A DNA stretch of 64,000 nt, taken from the NCBI RefSeq assembly GCF_932526225.1, contig NC_064046.1, positions 10,813,719 through 10,877,718 on the forward strand. Direction: 5' to 3'. This document shows, in pieces, positions 13,401 through 24,565 of this stretch (positions are counted from its first letter, which is position 1; every line of letters starts with the position of its first letter). A model generated the notes under the pieces. It was not told the origin of the DNA. It ran no database searches and saw only the letters and a program-made list of their open reading frames with translations. Both the position numbers and the translations under genes were made by a program. Source of the DNA: Nematostella vectensis. Taxonomy: Eukaryota; Cnidaria; Anthozoa; Actiniaria; Edwardsiidae.

Positions 13401-16400
13401 TTGTTCTTTTGGCATTACATTGTTCATCTCAAGATAAAAATATAACCTTTCGTTTAAGATAGAAGCAAAAATTTTGCTTAAGCTTGGAAGTAGAGTTATA
13501 CCTCGGTAATTATTTACCTCATTAGCGCTCATATTTTTGTGAAGGGGTATAATAAGTCCCAGGCCCCAGGCGTTTGGCCAATATCCTCCCTTGAGGGTTT
13601 CATTGAAGATTATTGTAAGAGGGGCTATTTTTGGCTATAATAATAATCTCATTTAATATGTTAAAGCACCCTGGGGCTTTACCGTTTTTCAGCTTGTCAA
13701 GCGCATAAGTGTCTCAATTTCGTAGTCGCGTGGCCCTGCTGTTGTTGTGTGTGGCTTAGAGCCTTGTCCTTGTTGTCCTTGTTAAGGAAAAGGGTATTTT
13801 ACCCCCCCCCCCCCCTCTTGGAAATTCCTGGCCGTTTGAACCCCCCCCCCCCTCAGAAATATCTAATCCCCTCCATGGGGGGGGGGGGGGGGGGTGGTGG
13901 ATATTTTCTGGAACTATACAATGTAATCATATTGTATAGTATATAAGAAAAATAAATAATGGAATTACAGAAAAATATCGTCCCAAGAAAATTTATCCGT
14001 GGAAGGGGGATGTTTTTTTTCTGGAATCACAATAGATGTCAATAGGAATCAGAGATGTAGCAAGGCCGTAGCAGGGGATGGGGCTCTGGGAAACATCCCC
14101 CCCCCCCCCATCCATATTTCCAAAATTATAAGGGAAAGACTAGTAGGGGCGTGGCTGTGCCCTCAATATTTCCTCCTCGTTTAGTCACTGCAATCCGCTC
14201 TAGGCGTTGTTTGGTTGTCTTTAATTGATTGTTTGTTTCTAACAAACCTGGCAACAATGAAGACCTGAGCGACACGATGACTCGCCCCAAGGTCCACTCT
14301 CCACCAGGGATTGGTCTCCGCATTTGTATGTGTGCATGACCAATTGCCGTAGTTTCCGTCCCTATTGCCATCCACCGCGTGACTGGCCACACCCTCTTGA
14401 TGGTAAAGAGATGACTGCACTGATGCTTGCGCAGAGCAATGTTGGTCGTGCTGATGCCTATAAGGATATCCATTGTCTTTAATAATTTGCTTTGTCTGCC
14501 TGCTAACTTGTTTATTTAATTATTGTTTGCTTTCTGGACTTGCTTGTTTGTTTATTTATTTTGCTTCAGGGCCGTAGCAAGGGGTGGGGCACTGGGGATC
14601 ATGTCCCCCAGTTCAAAAATTAAAAGGAAATGACAAGTAAAGGCGTGGCTGTGTGCGCCTTCCCTTCCCCAAAAATCTTACGTGGCCTGCAACGGCTCTT
14701 TGCTTGATTGTTTGCTTGCTAGTATACGAATGTTTGCTTGTATGTACTGTGGAAATAGTAAATGCGCTGGACAATGTGACCTACCTTTGGCACAATTGCT
14801 TTCCAGCTGCGTCTTTAGCGCGCTCAGCAGGGAATAAAGCTTCTTAATGCCTGCAACATAACATGGAAATGTTATTGTACTGGGTAAGTAGCTGGATAAG
14901 TAATTAGTAAGATCACTCTTATTCGAAAAATAAAACAAATAAAATAAACCAAGGCTTATGGCTGTTGTGGAGGTACTTGACCATACGATCGAGGCGAAAA
15001 TATATACTGTATCATTATGAATTCAGTTCTGATCAGATAAAAATACATGTGGGATGGTTCCAATCTTCATGATTAAAATATTTAATACACTCTTATTTTT
15101 TATAAGAACTTTTAATTTTGAGTTGAGGATGGGCCGTTCTTTTTTTTTTTTTGGACATTAAGGCTAAATATGTTCTTAATTAACGATGTGTTTAAATTTT
15201 ACTGTATATAAGAACATAATACCCAATGAATTATTAGGAAGAGATTATACTAATGATTAATATTAGCAATAATAAGGCTTTTACTATGAGCGCAATATGA
15301 TTCTGCATTTTAGAACGCATCAGGACTAGAAAAAAAAGGAAAAAATCTGCTATATAAGCCTCGGCATTCTTAGCACATTCTTAAAGTTTGGTTAAATCTC
15401 AGGCTGGACGTTCTTATAAAAAAAAGGGTTTACCTGCGAAAATTATTGCACTTGGGAATAATAAACACGTTTATAGAAACTATTAGCGTCACACTAGAAC
15501 GCGCCGTCAAAAGGCTTCTAACAGAACGTCAATGCCAAAAGAGTCCTTCATCTTTGTGACAGGTCTTGGCTTGTTTCTGGAGTGCCCTTAGGAGCTTGCC
15601 ATTCACTGAAACTAACTGTTTTGTTCGTAACCGTAAACCGCACAGTCTAGAGAAACCGCAATACCGCGAAATAAAATACGAAAAAACGAAAAATCGCAGG
15701 GCAGGCACCAAAGGGATAAGGCAAAACCGCAAACACTTACGCCCCCCTTTATTATTTGAAATTTCTTTCCATTCTTGAAAACGAGTTTGAAAATTTCCAA
15801 AGTAAAGCTTGGTAATTTTAATTACGTTTTTTGTGTAAATATAGAGCATAGAGGTATTTATTCCCGTAATAAATTCACATTAAAATTTCGTAATATCTTG
15901 ACTTGGATAACAAACAGTGGTTCGAATTGGGGTCATTTGTCGAGTACATACAGCACACGTAAACAGAAGAGAAATGAGTCCATTCGAATAGTCGTTTCAA
16001 AGAATGGAAAACTTATCGGCAAATATCAAATGAAATGTCAAATAATGAACTCAAGAATCAGATCTAATGGGCACGCTTGACTTGGTCTGACTGCTTAAGT
16101 GATTTTTACAGAAACGATAAGCCCGGGTTTTTCTTCAAAAAGTCAGGGGCGGGAAAAGGGGAGGGGCAGGGGGGAGGGCGCCAGCCAGCTCTTCCCCACT
16201 TTACTGAGCGGATGTTTCTTTATAAATAAAAGCTTTTTTAAACAAATGGGTTTCAAGCGGTACATATGCGGCAACAAATATACGGCAACAAATTTGATGA
16301 ACAGTTAAAAATCCCGTGCATAAAACCAAGGTTAATCCCCGCGTTCTTATAAATAGCGCTTAATAATTTAGAACCACCACCCACCCCCTCCCCCTGAAAC

Positions 16401-19400
16401 CACTACCCACCCATCTCCCGCCCCCCCTAAAATTCGCCCCCATATCAAACATATTCCCCACGGATAGTGTCCTTCGTTCGCTGTGCCTTATATGGTCATA
16501 TATGCCCATATTTAGAAGTACTGGAGTTTCCCCTTTCGCGCTTCTCCAACAAACATGGCGGCAAACACTGATTCCCTAAAGACTCGTAGTGGAAGAATTA
16601 TAAAGAAACCGGATCGCTTGGTCAAATATTTAGACCATTCCTCAGTTGATACGTACGTGAAAGAAGAGAAAGAGGAAGAAGAAAAAGTCTGGGAGATAGA
16701 GAGAGTTTTAAACGTTGAGGGAGACTATGCCTTTGTGAAATGGAAAGGCTACAGCGATAGATATAATTCTACGGTTTCTCTTTCATTGAATCCGCAGTTG
16801 TCATGCTATTTAGCCGTGAATGCTGGGAACCCCGACAGTAGTGAGGTAGCAAGAGAAAAGCTTCCCATTCTTTGCTCCGAGGATAAGGAATTGTGGCTGA
16901 TTCGACATGCACTGTTCGATGAGCTCCAATTTCGTACACCCGAGAATGACACGGGACTCATTCGGAGAGTACAAGTGAAAGTCCCACTTTCAAAGGGGGG
17001 TTTTTCCGCTTTGTTTGGTAAAGGGACATTTTCTTTTGCTACCTCACGAAAGCTGGATTTTTCAGGGACCCGTAATATTCGGTTCCCGTGCACTGCTGTC
17101 GAGTTTGGCACCGTTATTGGTACGGAGTTTATGGCTCGGCAACTGCCAGATTCGAGTACCATATGTGAAGTTGACTCATCTTCGAAGATGTGGATATCAT
17201 GAGGATACGAGCTAAGGATTAATTATGATCATAGTTCGTGCCCCCGTTGTACTTACATCTCTGAATATGGGTCAGAGGAAGAAAGGCCTAGTATGTGTCG
17301 ACCGCTAGAGCGCAAGTATCCCCCGCTGAGCTTTTTGGAGATCAGCTTCGTACGGCGTAGACGGAATATGCTTCACAACTATGGCTCGGTAAGTTAAAAT
17401 CTCTCTATATAAACTAATTGTTGACATCTGTTTCAACCGATTTCACTGTATTTCCAGTCGAAAATAAAGAGGGGGAATTTAGATCCAGGGAATGATACAG
17501 ATTGTTTTGATGGTTTTAATGCCTTTATATAATAATGTGGGTACAAATAGTTATACAAGTTATAAATAGTGATATTTACAACAGTAATAAATAGCACCAA
17601 AAATATAATAAATAAATAAATACATTTTTTTCTTTGTCTTCACTGCTTTTGATATTTTCTCTTGACCCTTTCCAAATTATTTTCCCTACTGAACAGTTTT
17701 CTGTTTTCCCTCTCCATGATCTATAGAGATAAAAATACACAGTTGTAGCAAGCGATTAGTCTAGATAACATGACGTTTTTTTCACTTGGAATTACCTGTA
17801 CAGTGTAGTTGCTATTTTTCCCCCCTTTCTGGCTACCCCTGTGGAATGTCTTGTTCTGCATGTGGTTTTTCTTTTCCACTGTCTGGCAATTGAACTGGTG
17901 GATCGTGCCATGAATCTCCAAAAATTGGGGGACATGATAAACAAGAACTGTAGAGAAAAAAATGCATAAAATTACTTGGTCTCGGAGATCCCAAGTCAAT
18001 TAAGGAATCTCATTTTAATCTTACCATGTATATATGGAATTACATCCTGTGGAGAGATAAAAGAAAGCACAATTAAAATAATATATCTACTTGTTATTTT
18101 TTCAGTGACATATGATCAAATGAGGCTTGTGTCCTGCCAGTTCAACTAACCACAGGGATGTAGAATTACCTCATCAAACGTGGCCTTTCTAAATTTGGTT
18201 CCCCATTGGCGGGCCTTTTCTTGAAAAGCATCTGCTCGAAGATATGCTTCATCTCCAGGATTTGCCCCAAGAGCATCAGTGAGGACCATCAAACTTTTCC
18301 ACACTTGTGTCAGCTCTGATATGCTAAGAATTGTTTTCTCACAAGTGGGAGTGGACGATGGCTACAAAACACAAAGCAATTGTTAAATTAGCTTTATACA
18401 CAGTAGTATCCTGGGTGTGCTGGTCTTTTTTATAATGAAAATAAAAATCATACCTCAAACACTATGTTGTTGCGGTCAAGATGATCCTTGAGTGTGGCAC
18501 GTAGGAAGTCCTTGGTGCCTGTCGACCTCAGATGGAACTTCCTACATTCCTCCACTAGCTGGGCTTTGGTCAGACAGTCAAGGCTGGTGATGGACTTGTT
18601 CTCCATGTCTCCTAGGAAGGCATGGATATCAAGCCCCCTAATGATAGTTTCCAAACCATCACCTTTATAAGGAAAAGAGGATTCAAAGAAAATAAATAAC
18701 GAAACTTTATAGTAATTTCATATTAGTTTCAGTTATTATAACAGTCTTTTCTATTAGTCAGTTATTTACTTACAATCCAAAGAGCTCCACTTGGTTGTGG
18801 TTTTGCCACTGTCATCCTGGACATCATAGAAACAAAACCTCACACCTGCAAATACAATATGGCAAGAAAACAAAATGATAATCACCATAAGACATCCCCT
18901 ATACCCATTTACCCTATACATGAAATTTTTATTTACCCAAAGCTTCTATTGCTTCTTCCATGGCTTTTTTAACATTCTGCTCTATAGCCCAGCAAGCAAC
19001 CTAGAAGTTTAATATATACCAGGAACTTTTTTAAAAAATGGCTCAATGGAGATTTGAATTTGTTAAATAAGCATAATTTTACCTGGTTGAGAAGTTTTCC
19101 CATGATCCTCAATTTGAGGTGCAGGGTGTCGGGTATGACCTTGGTAAATTCAATGTCCACGAGAGGTAAACATTGAACTCCCTTGGCATTTGGACACCCA
19201 ACACGTGCACGGCACTGGTTTAAGGTTCTGGTTATGGGCCATTGTGGGACTGAAATTTTTATCAAATTTATCTAGTTATTTATAATATAGCTGACAATGG
19301 AATAATTCATAAAAACAAAAATCATTTAATTCATTACATAACATTCATTATATAAGTAACAAAATTAAAAAACTTACTAGAAAAGTCTCTGATCATCCTT

Positions 19401-21870
19401 TTGCTGCATTCGCACCAAATGCAGAAGTACAAGGCACAGGGACTATTAATTCCGAGAATACACGCCATGAACTTCCAGTCAGCACACATCACCCTTAAAA
19501 AAAGGGATAAAAGTTACATATGTCCTGTTTAATGCCAGATCATAAGATTATTGGTTGCAAAAAAAATGAAACCTACCAATCAATAGTGTATTCAAGGCCA
19601 TTAACAAGAATGCCAGTTCTCCCTAGGGCCTTCATCTCATCAAAAACCCCTCTCAAGGTCGCCTTTAGGATGTCATATGACTCCTTGCCTATAATAAAAA
19701 GTGTTCACAGATATATGGCTTTAGTTGACTATATCATTAGGAAGATTTGTTCTCGCTTACAGCTGCAATAAATTAGCTGCAACCAACTCACCATCATATA
19801 TAGATATACAGTATTCCCTTTCTGGGCTTCTTTTAACAGAGTTTTCTGCTGGAAAGCAGAAGGTTGTCATAACACTCCCAAGTTTTTTGGTGGTTTTTCT
19901 ACCATCACCAGAAAACCAAAGGGTTATAACATTGCCCCCTGCATTTCCAATGACATCTGAACTATAACTTAGAATGTCCTTGATGGATCTTGAACATCCT
20001 TTTGCATTCTGAAAGGAGAAACTTTGTTTAATGAATTATTGGGTTTGTACAGTATTTGCTTGTTTTAAAGGATGCAAAATGTGCTGTGCACAAAGCAAAT
20101 CAGAATTAAGACTATCAACAGACTAACCCCTTCAAATTCTGTAATAGGAATGATTGCATTTTGAGCTTTTCTCTCTTTCTGTATCCCATACAGTGATGGC
20201 AAGCTGGACCCAGCTACCATCTTTAGCTCATGGTATGCTGAGTCAGAAACATCACCATCATCTTTGGCCTGAGATTATAAAAATAATCTAAATATAGAAA
20301 AAATAAGAAACCTACAGTACTGTACATGTACTTCTATAATACCTACCTTGAGAGCTCTTTGGATCTTTTTATGGTCAATCTCCTCAGGCTCAACCCTCTC
20401 ATTGAAATGTAGGGCAAAACTGACCATACCAACTTCAAGTTGAACCTAGAGATAAGGAAACATTGAAATGTAGGGCAAAACTGACCAACTTCAAGTTGAA
20501 CCTAGAGATAAGGAAACATTTTATGATAAACAAATGCCATTATAACAGAATTGGTAAATTTAGGTTGTTTCCATGTGTACAAAAATTCTAAACAAACCTC
20601 AACAACTTTCCAATCTGTTGGAAGCTTCTCAAATTGCTTCTCAAGCCATTTTTTAATCTCTGACTTTTTGTGAAATTGAGCTTTTGGCTCAAGGTCACAA
20701 AAAGGCTTTCTCGGCTGAAGAAAGGGCTTTTTTTCCTTGCCTAGCTCCTTTCTCATGCCATCTCTCTCTTTGACAACATCAGCGAGTCGATGTTTTAGCT
20801 CTGACAGCTGATTCTCGAGCTCTTCGATTCTAGAGTCCCGAGAATCACACAGCCCGATTTCACGGACTTGAGGTAGTGTGTAAGCCAATCTTTGTTTTTT
20901 CAATGGCGGATCTTGTGTAAAATTAGTCAAATACCCTTGCACCATCATTTTAGTAGATATCTATCATGAACAAGCAAACGAGACGACTAAACTTTTGAAC
21001 CTCTTCCCGCCTAAGTTTACCGAGATTCTGCAAGATGATCCCCAAAAAACAACCCGTGAAGATTATCTAGATAAGAATTGCGCCAAAATTATACAAACAA
21101 AAAACGGAAATATTAGAAAGGAATACTTAGCTTCTCGTCCTTCGGGTGTTTCTGTACTCTTCAGCATCAGGATCACACAAGGACGTAGTCGATTAAAATA
21201 CCTACGAGGGCTTTTTTCCACAAGTTAGGCTGGCAGAAGAAAGATCTAGCCCCTACAGGGGTATTTGATGAGAAAAATAGGTATTTTTCGCTTCTATAAG
21301 CAGAAATCTCAGGTTAAATAGCCCTGTTTTCCAAAAATAATCGCTCTTCGTCCGCCATCTTGGATAGCTCAGAGAAAACCCATTTGTAATTTGCCAGGTT
21401 ACACAGCTCCTAGTCTCAGTCTCTAAAAAAGCGGCCGAGCGAGTTTGAATAACACCAAAAGTTTGATATGCACTTATGGGACGACTCCGCCGTCCCTGAA
21501 AGTTATTCAGTTATTCAGTGCACGCAAATCGACCAATAAATAGATTAATTTCGTTCCTCGGGGAGCGTTCAGTGCTAAAAAGCATAGTTGAATACAATTA
21601 CTTTCTCACCGATAGAGGCTTTGACTCACAGTAGTTACCTTTTTCCTGGGAGACTTTAAGAGCTTGAAGTTTTGTTGTCTGCTTGGTTATTTTCTCTTGG
21701 ATTGAGCTCAACAGAGCGGTAATGGAGTTCTCATGACTTGCTCCGTAGTAGTTGTGCACCACCACACAAGTTTCCTTAGTCGTGGTTTTGGCACCCACCT
21801 CGACTTCAGTGCCATAGAAAACGCCTCCGAGCAGGAGCAGACCCAAGCTCAACTTCACCACACTTTTCAT
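10494..21870 (-). CDS. Secreted F-type lectin (fucolectin) with coiled-coil stalk
   Basis: Predicted secreted fucose-binding lectin of the F5/8C-like F-type family. Exons: 21639-21870 (signal peptide MKSVVKLSLGLLLLGGVFYG, then a helical stretch), 14785-14850 (GIKKLYSLLSALKTQLESN, heptad-like), 14248-14457 (lectin half 1, GVASHAVDGN, CTHTNAETNPWWRVDLG) and 10494-10734 (SDCCGDKQELRNIVIHVGD to LCEVEVYPCNQ). The His of CTHT and the RxDx4K motif formed across the last junction fit the family's sugar-binding signature. The first two junctions are phase 1, the last phase 2. Odd: exon 14248-14457 lacks one base after NIALRK, which breaks the frame; an alternative acceptor at 14425 would restore it (238 aa) but drops NIALRK. 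Linking the first exon across about 6.8 kb is inference from phase and domain logic. The other three exons are firm. Confidence 0.72.
10900..13700 (-). mobile_element. Degraded non-LTR retrotransposon (LINE) in the last lectin intron
   Basis: Two colinear reverse-transcriptase pieces on the minus strand. About 13130-13700 encodes YWPNAWGLGLIIPLHKN, NNYRGITLLPSLSKIF and FIDFLKAFDTFPHEILF. About 10900-11400 encodes LLYADDLVLLA (YADD box) and the thumb region LFDCLIKPILLYGSEIWG and AELGRYPVHRREIR. An intact element would have roughly 300 nt between them; here there are about 1.7 kb, so something is inserted. Stops and frame breaks mark it as dead. I would place it among jockey/CR1-like LINEs, without certainty. 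Confidence 0.85.
11405..13130. repeat. Sequence inserted between the two LINE halves
   Basis: Non-coding, AT-rich. It contains diverged tandem copies of about 170 bp around 12640-12990, recognisable by GGGCGTGG followed by CTATACG, TGCAATATACCA and AGTATAACTG. The ends were not resolved. Confidence 0.5.
14851..16554. other. Part of lectin intron 1, left of the chromodomain ORF
   Basis: Intronic if the lectin model is right. Holds one decayed exon-like segment at 15552-15605 (listed separately), a polypurine/polypyrimidine tract near 16140-16180 and C-rich tracts at 16376-16445. No other gene recognised. Confidence 0.5.
15552..15605 (-). pseudogene. Possible decayed stalk exon of the lectin gene
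   Basis: A 54-nt segment after the acceptor-like TTTCAG reads VNGKLLRALQKQAKTCHK in a phase 1-1 frame. It resembles the lectin's 66-nt coiled-coil exon in hydrophobic spacing and in ending ...AAAG at the junction. The donor position reads ATGAAG instead of GTxxxx, so it probably cannot splice. Inference from phase and pattern only. Confidence 0.3.
16555..17531 (+). CDS. Chromodomain-containing gene, model uncertain
   Basis: ATG at 16555 opens a 215-codon frame. Residues about 10-22 are basic (TRSGRIIKKPDRL), then an acidic run, then a chromodomain (VWEIERVLNVEGDYAFVKWKG) with the WKGY signature. The domain's last part, normally NTWEPEENL-like, is missing: homology ends at DRYNST, immediately before a GT. 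The frame continues without a recognised domain to a TGA at 17200-17202. The same frame is open again past that stop (INYDHSSCPRCTYISEYG to MLHNYGS), reaches a consensus donor TCG|GTAAGT near 17390, and an exon after TTTCCAG (about 17458) ends at TAA 17529-17531. AATAAA follows at 17586. Either an intron was missed, the TGA is a lesion, or the start is separate. The gene is tail to tail with the RAG1-like gene, about 110 bp apart. Confidence 0.5.
17640..20948 (-). CDS. RAG1-core-like DDE transposase-derived protein
   Basis: Fourteen exons with every phase closing: 20598-20948, 20347-20445, 20128-20268, 19792-20008, 19577-19688, 19378-19493, 19083-19249, 18937-19000, 18774-18845, 18454-18662, 18170-18361, 18025-18046 (22 nt), 17796-17947, 17640-17720; 664 residues. 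The N terminus has a coiled coil (RIEELENQLSELKHRLADVV). The core carries, in order, D232 (WFSGDGRKT), D312 (CADWKF), C331/C334 (FCIWCEC), D386-H389 (PDTLHLKLR), H587/H592 (YIHVLVYHVPQF) and E612 (TVEKKN). In mouse RAG1 the ligands and catalytic residues are D600, D708, C727/C730, H937/H942 and E962. The D-to-C gap (19), H-to-H gap (5) and H-to-E gap (20) are identical. About residues 465-500 resemble a SAP-like helix pair. No stops; many introns suggest a host-owned gene. Activity is unknown. It could equally be a CMC- or Transib-related lineage. Confidence 0.85.
20397..20518. repeat. Short tandem duplication spanning an exon 2 splice acceptor
   Basis: A segment of about 60 bp (ACATTGAAATGTAGGGCAAA to AACCTAGAGATAAGGAA) occurs twice in a row; the second copy lacks four bases. 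It duplicates the acceptor and first exon 2 bases of the RAG1-like gene, creating a second possible acceptor upstream. Confidence 0.8.
20949..21638. other. Spacer upstream of the RAG1-like gene inside lectin intron 1
   Basis: Should hold the promoter of the minus-strand RAG1-like gene. CCGCCATCTTGG near 21350 matches a YY1-type site. A 77-codon plus-strand frame at 20995-21228 shows no recognised homology and was not called. Confidence 0.4.
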
Positions 21871-22627
21871 AGCTTCTCAAGGCTCTGTTAACTTTTACGT
21901 CTTTGTCTATTTGAGGAAAAATCTAAAGTGAGCCAAAAGCACTAGCATTCTATTCATCCATCGCTAACAAGAAAAATGAGCGAAACGCCCAACTGAAGAA
22001 CGCGCACCGATTGGTTTAAAACAATAAAGAGTTAGTTTCTGAATGGCAAGGTAACCAAAGGCAACTACTAGCTTTAGTAACAATTCAATTGCAACTTCGT
22101 GGCTAGACATAGGAGGGATCCATCATTGGTTTGATATCTTGGTGAAGGGGGTTTCATTCTCCTATGGAAAATGTTGAGATTATGGACGCTCTATAAAGAC
22201 AGAATCCTCCTAATTTACTTATTTTAGAACTTTTTTAGCATGCGTTACTAGTTCTAGAAACAATTCATCTCAGAGCATGCAAAGCATTTATGAGGGGCCT
22301 CAAAGCCCATAGAGTGCATCTACGGGGATTTAAATCTGTTTTTCTTTTTCCAACAATGCTACTTTCATAAATTCAAGTAAACTAATTTCGAAAAACCATG
22401 TTGGCAAACCAAATTCCTGTGTTACATAGATTTCTGGCAGAAGTCCCCTATTTGTTGTAGCCAAGTAAGATAGCTGTAATTCAAACAGAATCACAATTAG
22501 ATACATTTACTTTTAATTTAAAAAAATATACAATGAACGGGACAATTCTGTGCATATATACAGTATACAGAACCAGTGCAGGAAAGGCAGTTACCCCAGC
22601 CCTTTGGGAACTATTACTTCTATGCAA
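21871..22627. other. Intergenic spacer between CDK10 3' end and lectin 5' end
   Basis: Both neighbours are on the minus strand. The region should contain the lectin promoter and the CDK10 3' UTR. No repeat or ORF of note was seen. Confidence 0.5.
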
Positions 22628-24565
22628 CTAGACTTTACGCTTCTTAGCAGTTCTCTGCAGATCAGGGCCAAACAAGTCTCTGCTAATTCTGCCTCTTGAA
22701 TGTGCTTTGTCTTTTTTCTCCACTCCCTCAGTGGGTGATCTGTTCTTGAAATTTCTATGCTCAGGGAATGTAGGCATCATGTCTGCATCGACTGGGAGGG
22801 GCTTTTCCACAAAGTAAGAACTCTGTAGGCTCTCTGCTGCAGTTGCACGTTTACATGGATCGTACATCAACATGTAGTTGAGTAACGACAGCCCAGCTTG
22901 GCTAACCCATGAGAACTTATGCTTTAGATTATTATAAGGCTGGTGTTTTAGGGATATACTCTTCACCCCTGGTAAACTTGAGTACCCAGGCCATATATGA
23001 TCATTAGGAGTTCCTAGAAGGTCCACTATTAGTTGTAGCTGGTTGATTTCAGATTTGCCTGCAAGGAGAGGCTTGTTGCCTAGCAACTCTCCAAAGATGC
23101 AGCCGACAGCCCACATGTCAACAGCAGTGGTGTGGACTTTTGCTCCCAGGAGTAGCTCTGGTGACCGATACCACAGGGTGACCACTACAGGTGTCATGGG
23201 CTTGTAAGGGTAACCAAATGTTCGGGCTAATCCAAAGTCAGCTTAAAAAGAAAAGAAAATATCTAAATCATCAAGAACATTCCTGCAAGCAGGCTAGTGT
23301 GTTTCCAAGGCTAAATTAATGTTTGGAGACCAGAGTTAAAATAAAAATAGTGAATACATAGTTTTGTTTAGGTGCATATCAAACCTTCTGAAAAAAGTCT
23401 TACTAGTCATACTATCTATCTATACATACTATCATACTACATGTCCTTATGTAAAGTTCATATGATTTTTATGGATGTGTGTGTGTGGGGGGGGGGGGGA
23501 GCAAATTGCTAACTAAATTTGATGTCTCTGTGAAACAACAACAAATAAAAAGGGTGGTCTAAATTTTTAAAGAAATAAATAACTTTCTGATTATCTTTTT
23601 CAATTCCTGGTAACTCACCTATCTTTAGTACACCTTTCCCTGTCAGTAGAAGGTTGGATACTTTGAGATCTCTGTGCACAATAAAATGTTCATGAAGATA
23701 TTTTGTCCCTTCAAGGAGTTGAATCATAAGACATTTTATCTGTGCCTCAGAGAATGGACAGGACATGTTGTCTAGAAGACTTGCTATATCCTGTATAAAA
23801 AAAGACTTATCAATGTCATTTACATTCTCAGCTGCTTTAAGCTGGGGAGTTTAAATGTCTTCCAACTTTTTTCTAATACATTTTAGAAGCCTATTTCTAT
23901 TGTAATGTTATATTCAAAGGATAGGTTCCTTTTATACAGACACACATGATTTATTCCTAAATTGACCTGGTTTATAGCCGAAATAGTTATTGCACAACCT
24001 CAGACAAAATCCCAAATCCTTGTTTCATTTGGGAATAGCACATAGTCAGTCAACGATCAAAACCAATCAATGGCTTTAATGTTTTCACTATTGCCTCATA
24101 AACCATTAGACTGCGATTTACTATATTGCCAGACGAAAAATGGATTTGAATTCTTGGCATTCCCGCAACAATAAATTGGGCTACAAAAACTGACCAGTGT
24201 TAGCTTACCTGTTCACAATACTCCATCGACAAAAACAAACTATCGAGGTGCTTTCCTACAACCACTTCAAGAAGCTGTACGATATTTTCATGTCTGAGGT
24301 TCAACAAAAGAGTAATCTCCCTCAACCCGCTGATAGGAATACCGTCCCGCTCTTGTTCCATACGAACTTTTTTTAACGCGACAATTTTCCCTGATTTTGT
24401 ATCCTTCGCACGATACACAATACCATAGGTCCCTTCACCTATTCGATTGAGTTTTTCAAACTCTGCAACTGGCCGACAGCTACCGAACATGTAGCGCTCT
24501 GGAATCGTCTTCTTTTCGCCCCCTTTGAGTGAAGCCAGCTGAATTATCTCGTCCTTTGTCGACAT
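22628..24565 (-). CDS. CDK10: Cyclin-dependent kinase 10
   Basis: Ser/Thr kinase of the PISSLRE family, partner of cyclin M in vertebrates. Three exons: 24209-24565, 23619-23790, 22628-23241; 380 residues, phases closing. Landmarks in order: P-loop [10 protein letters not shown], catalytic Lys in [16 protein letters not shown] helix (the vertebrate motif is PISSLRE), MEYCEQ hinge, catalytic loop [15 protein letters not shown], activation segment [39 protein letters not shown], and a C-terminal KKRKV that could act as a nuclear localisation signal. All catalytic residues are present. The true ATG is at 24565; in-frame TTG upstream should be ignored. Divergent from RSPRY1. Confidence 0.98.

Noticed and set aside
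16806-17162. 118-codon minus-strand frame antisense to the chromodomain ORF
   Set aside because: No homology and no splice context; treated as the shadow of the plus-strand frame.
20995-21228. 77-codon plus-strand frame upstream of the RAG1-like gene
   Set aside because: No recognised domain or splice partner; it probably lies in promoter or 5' UTR sequence of the minus-strand gene.
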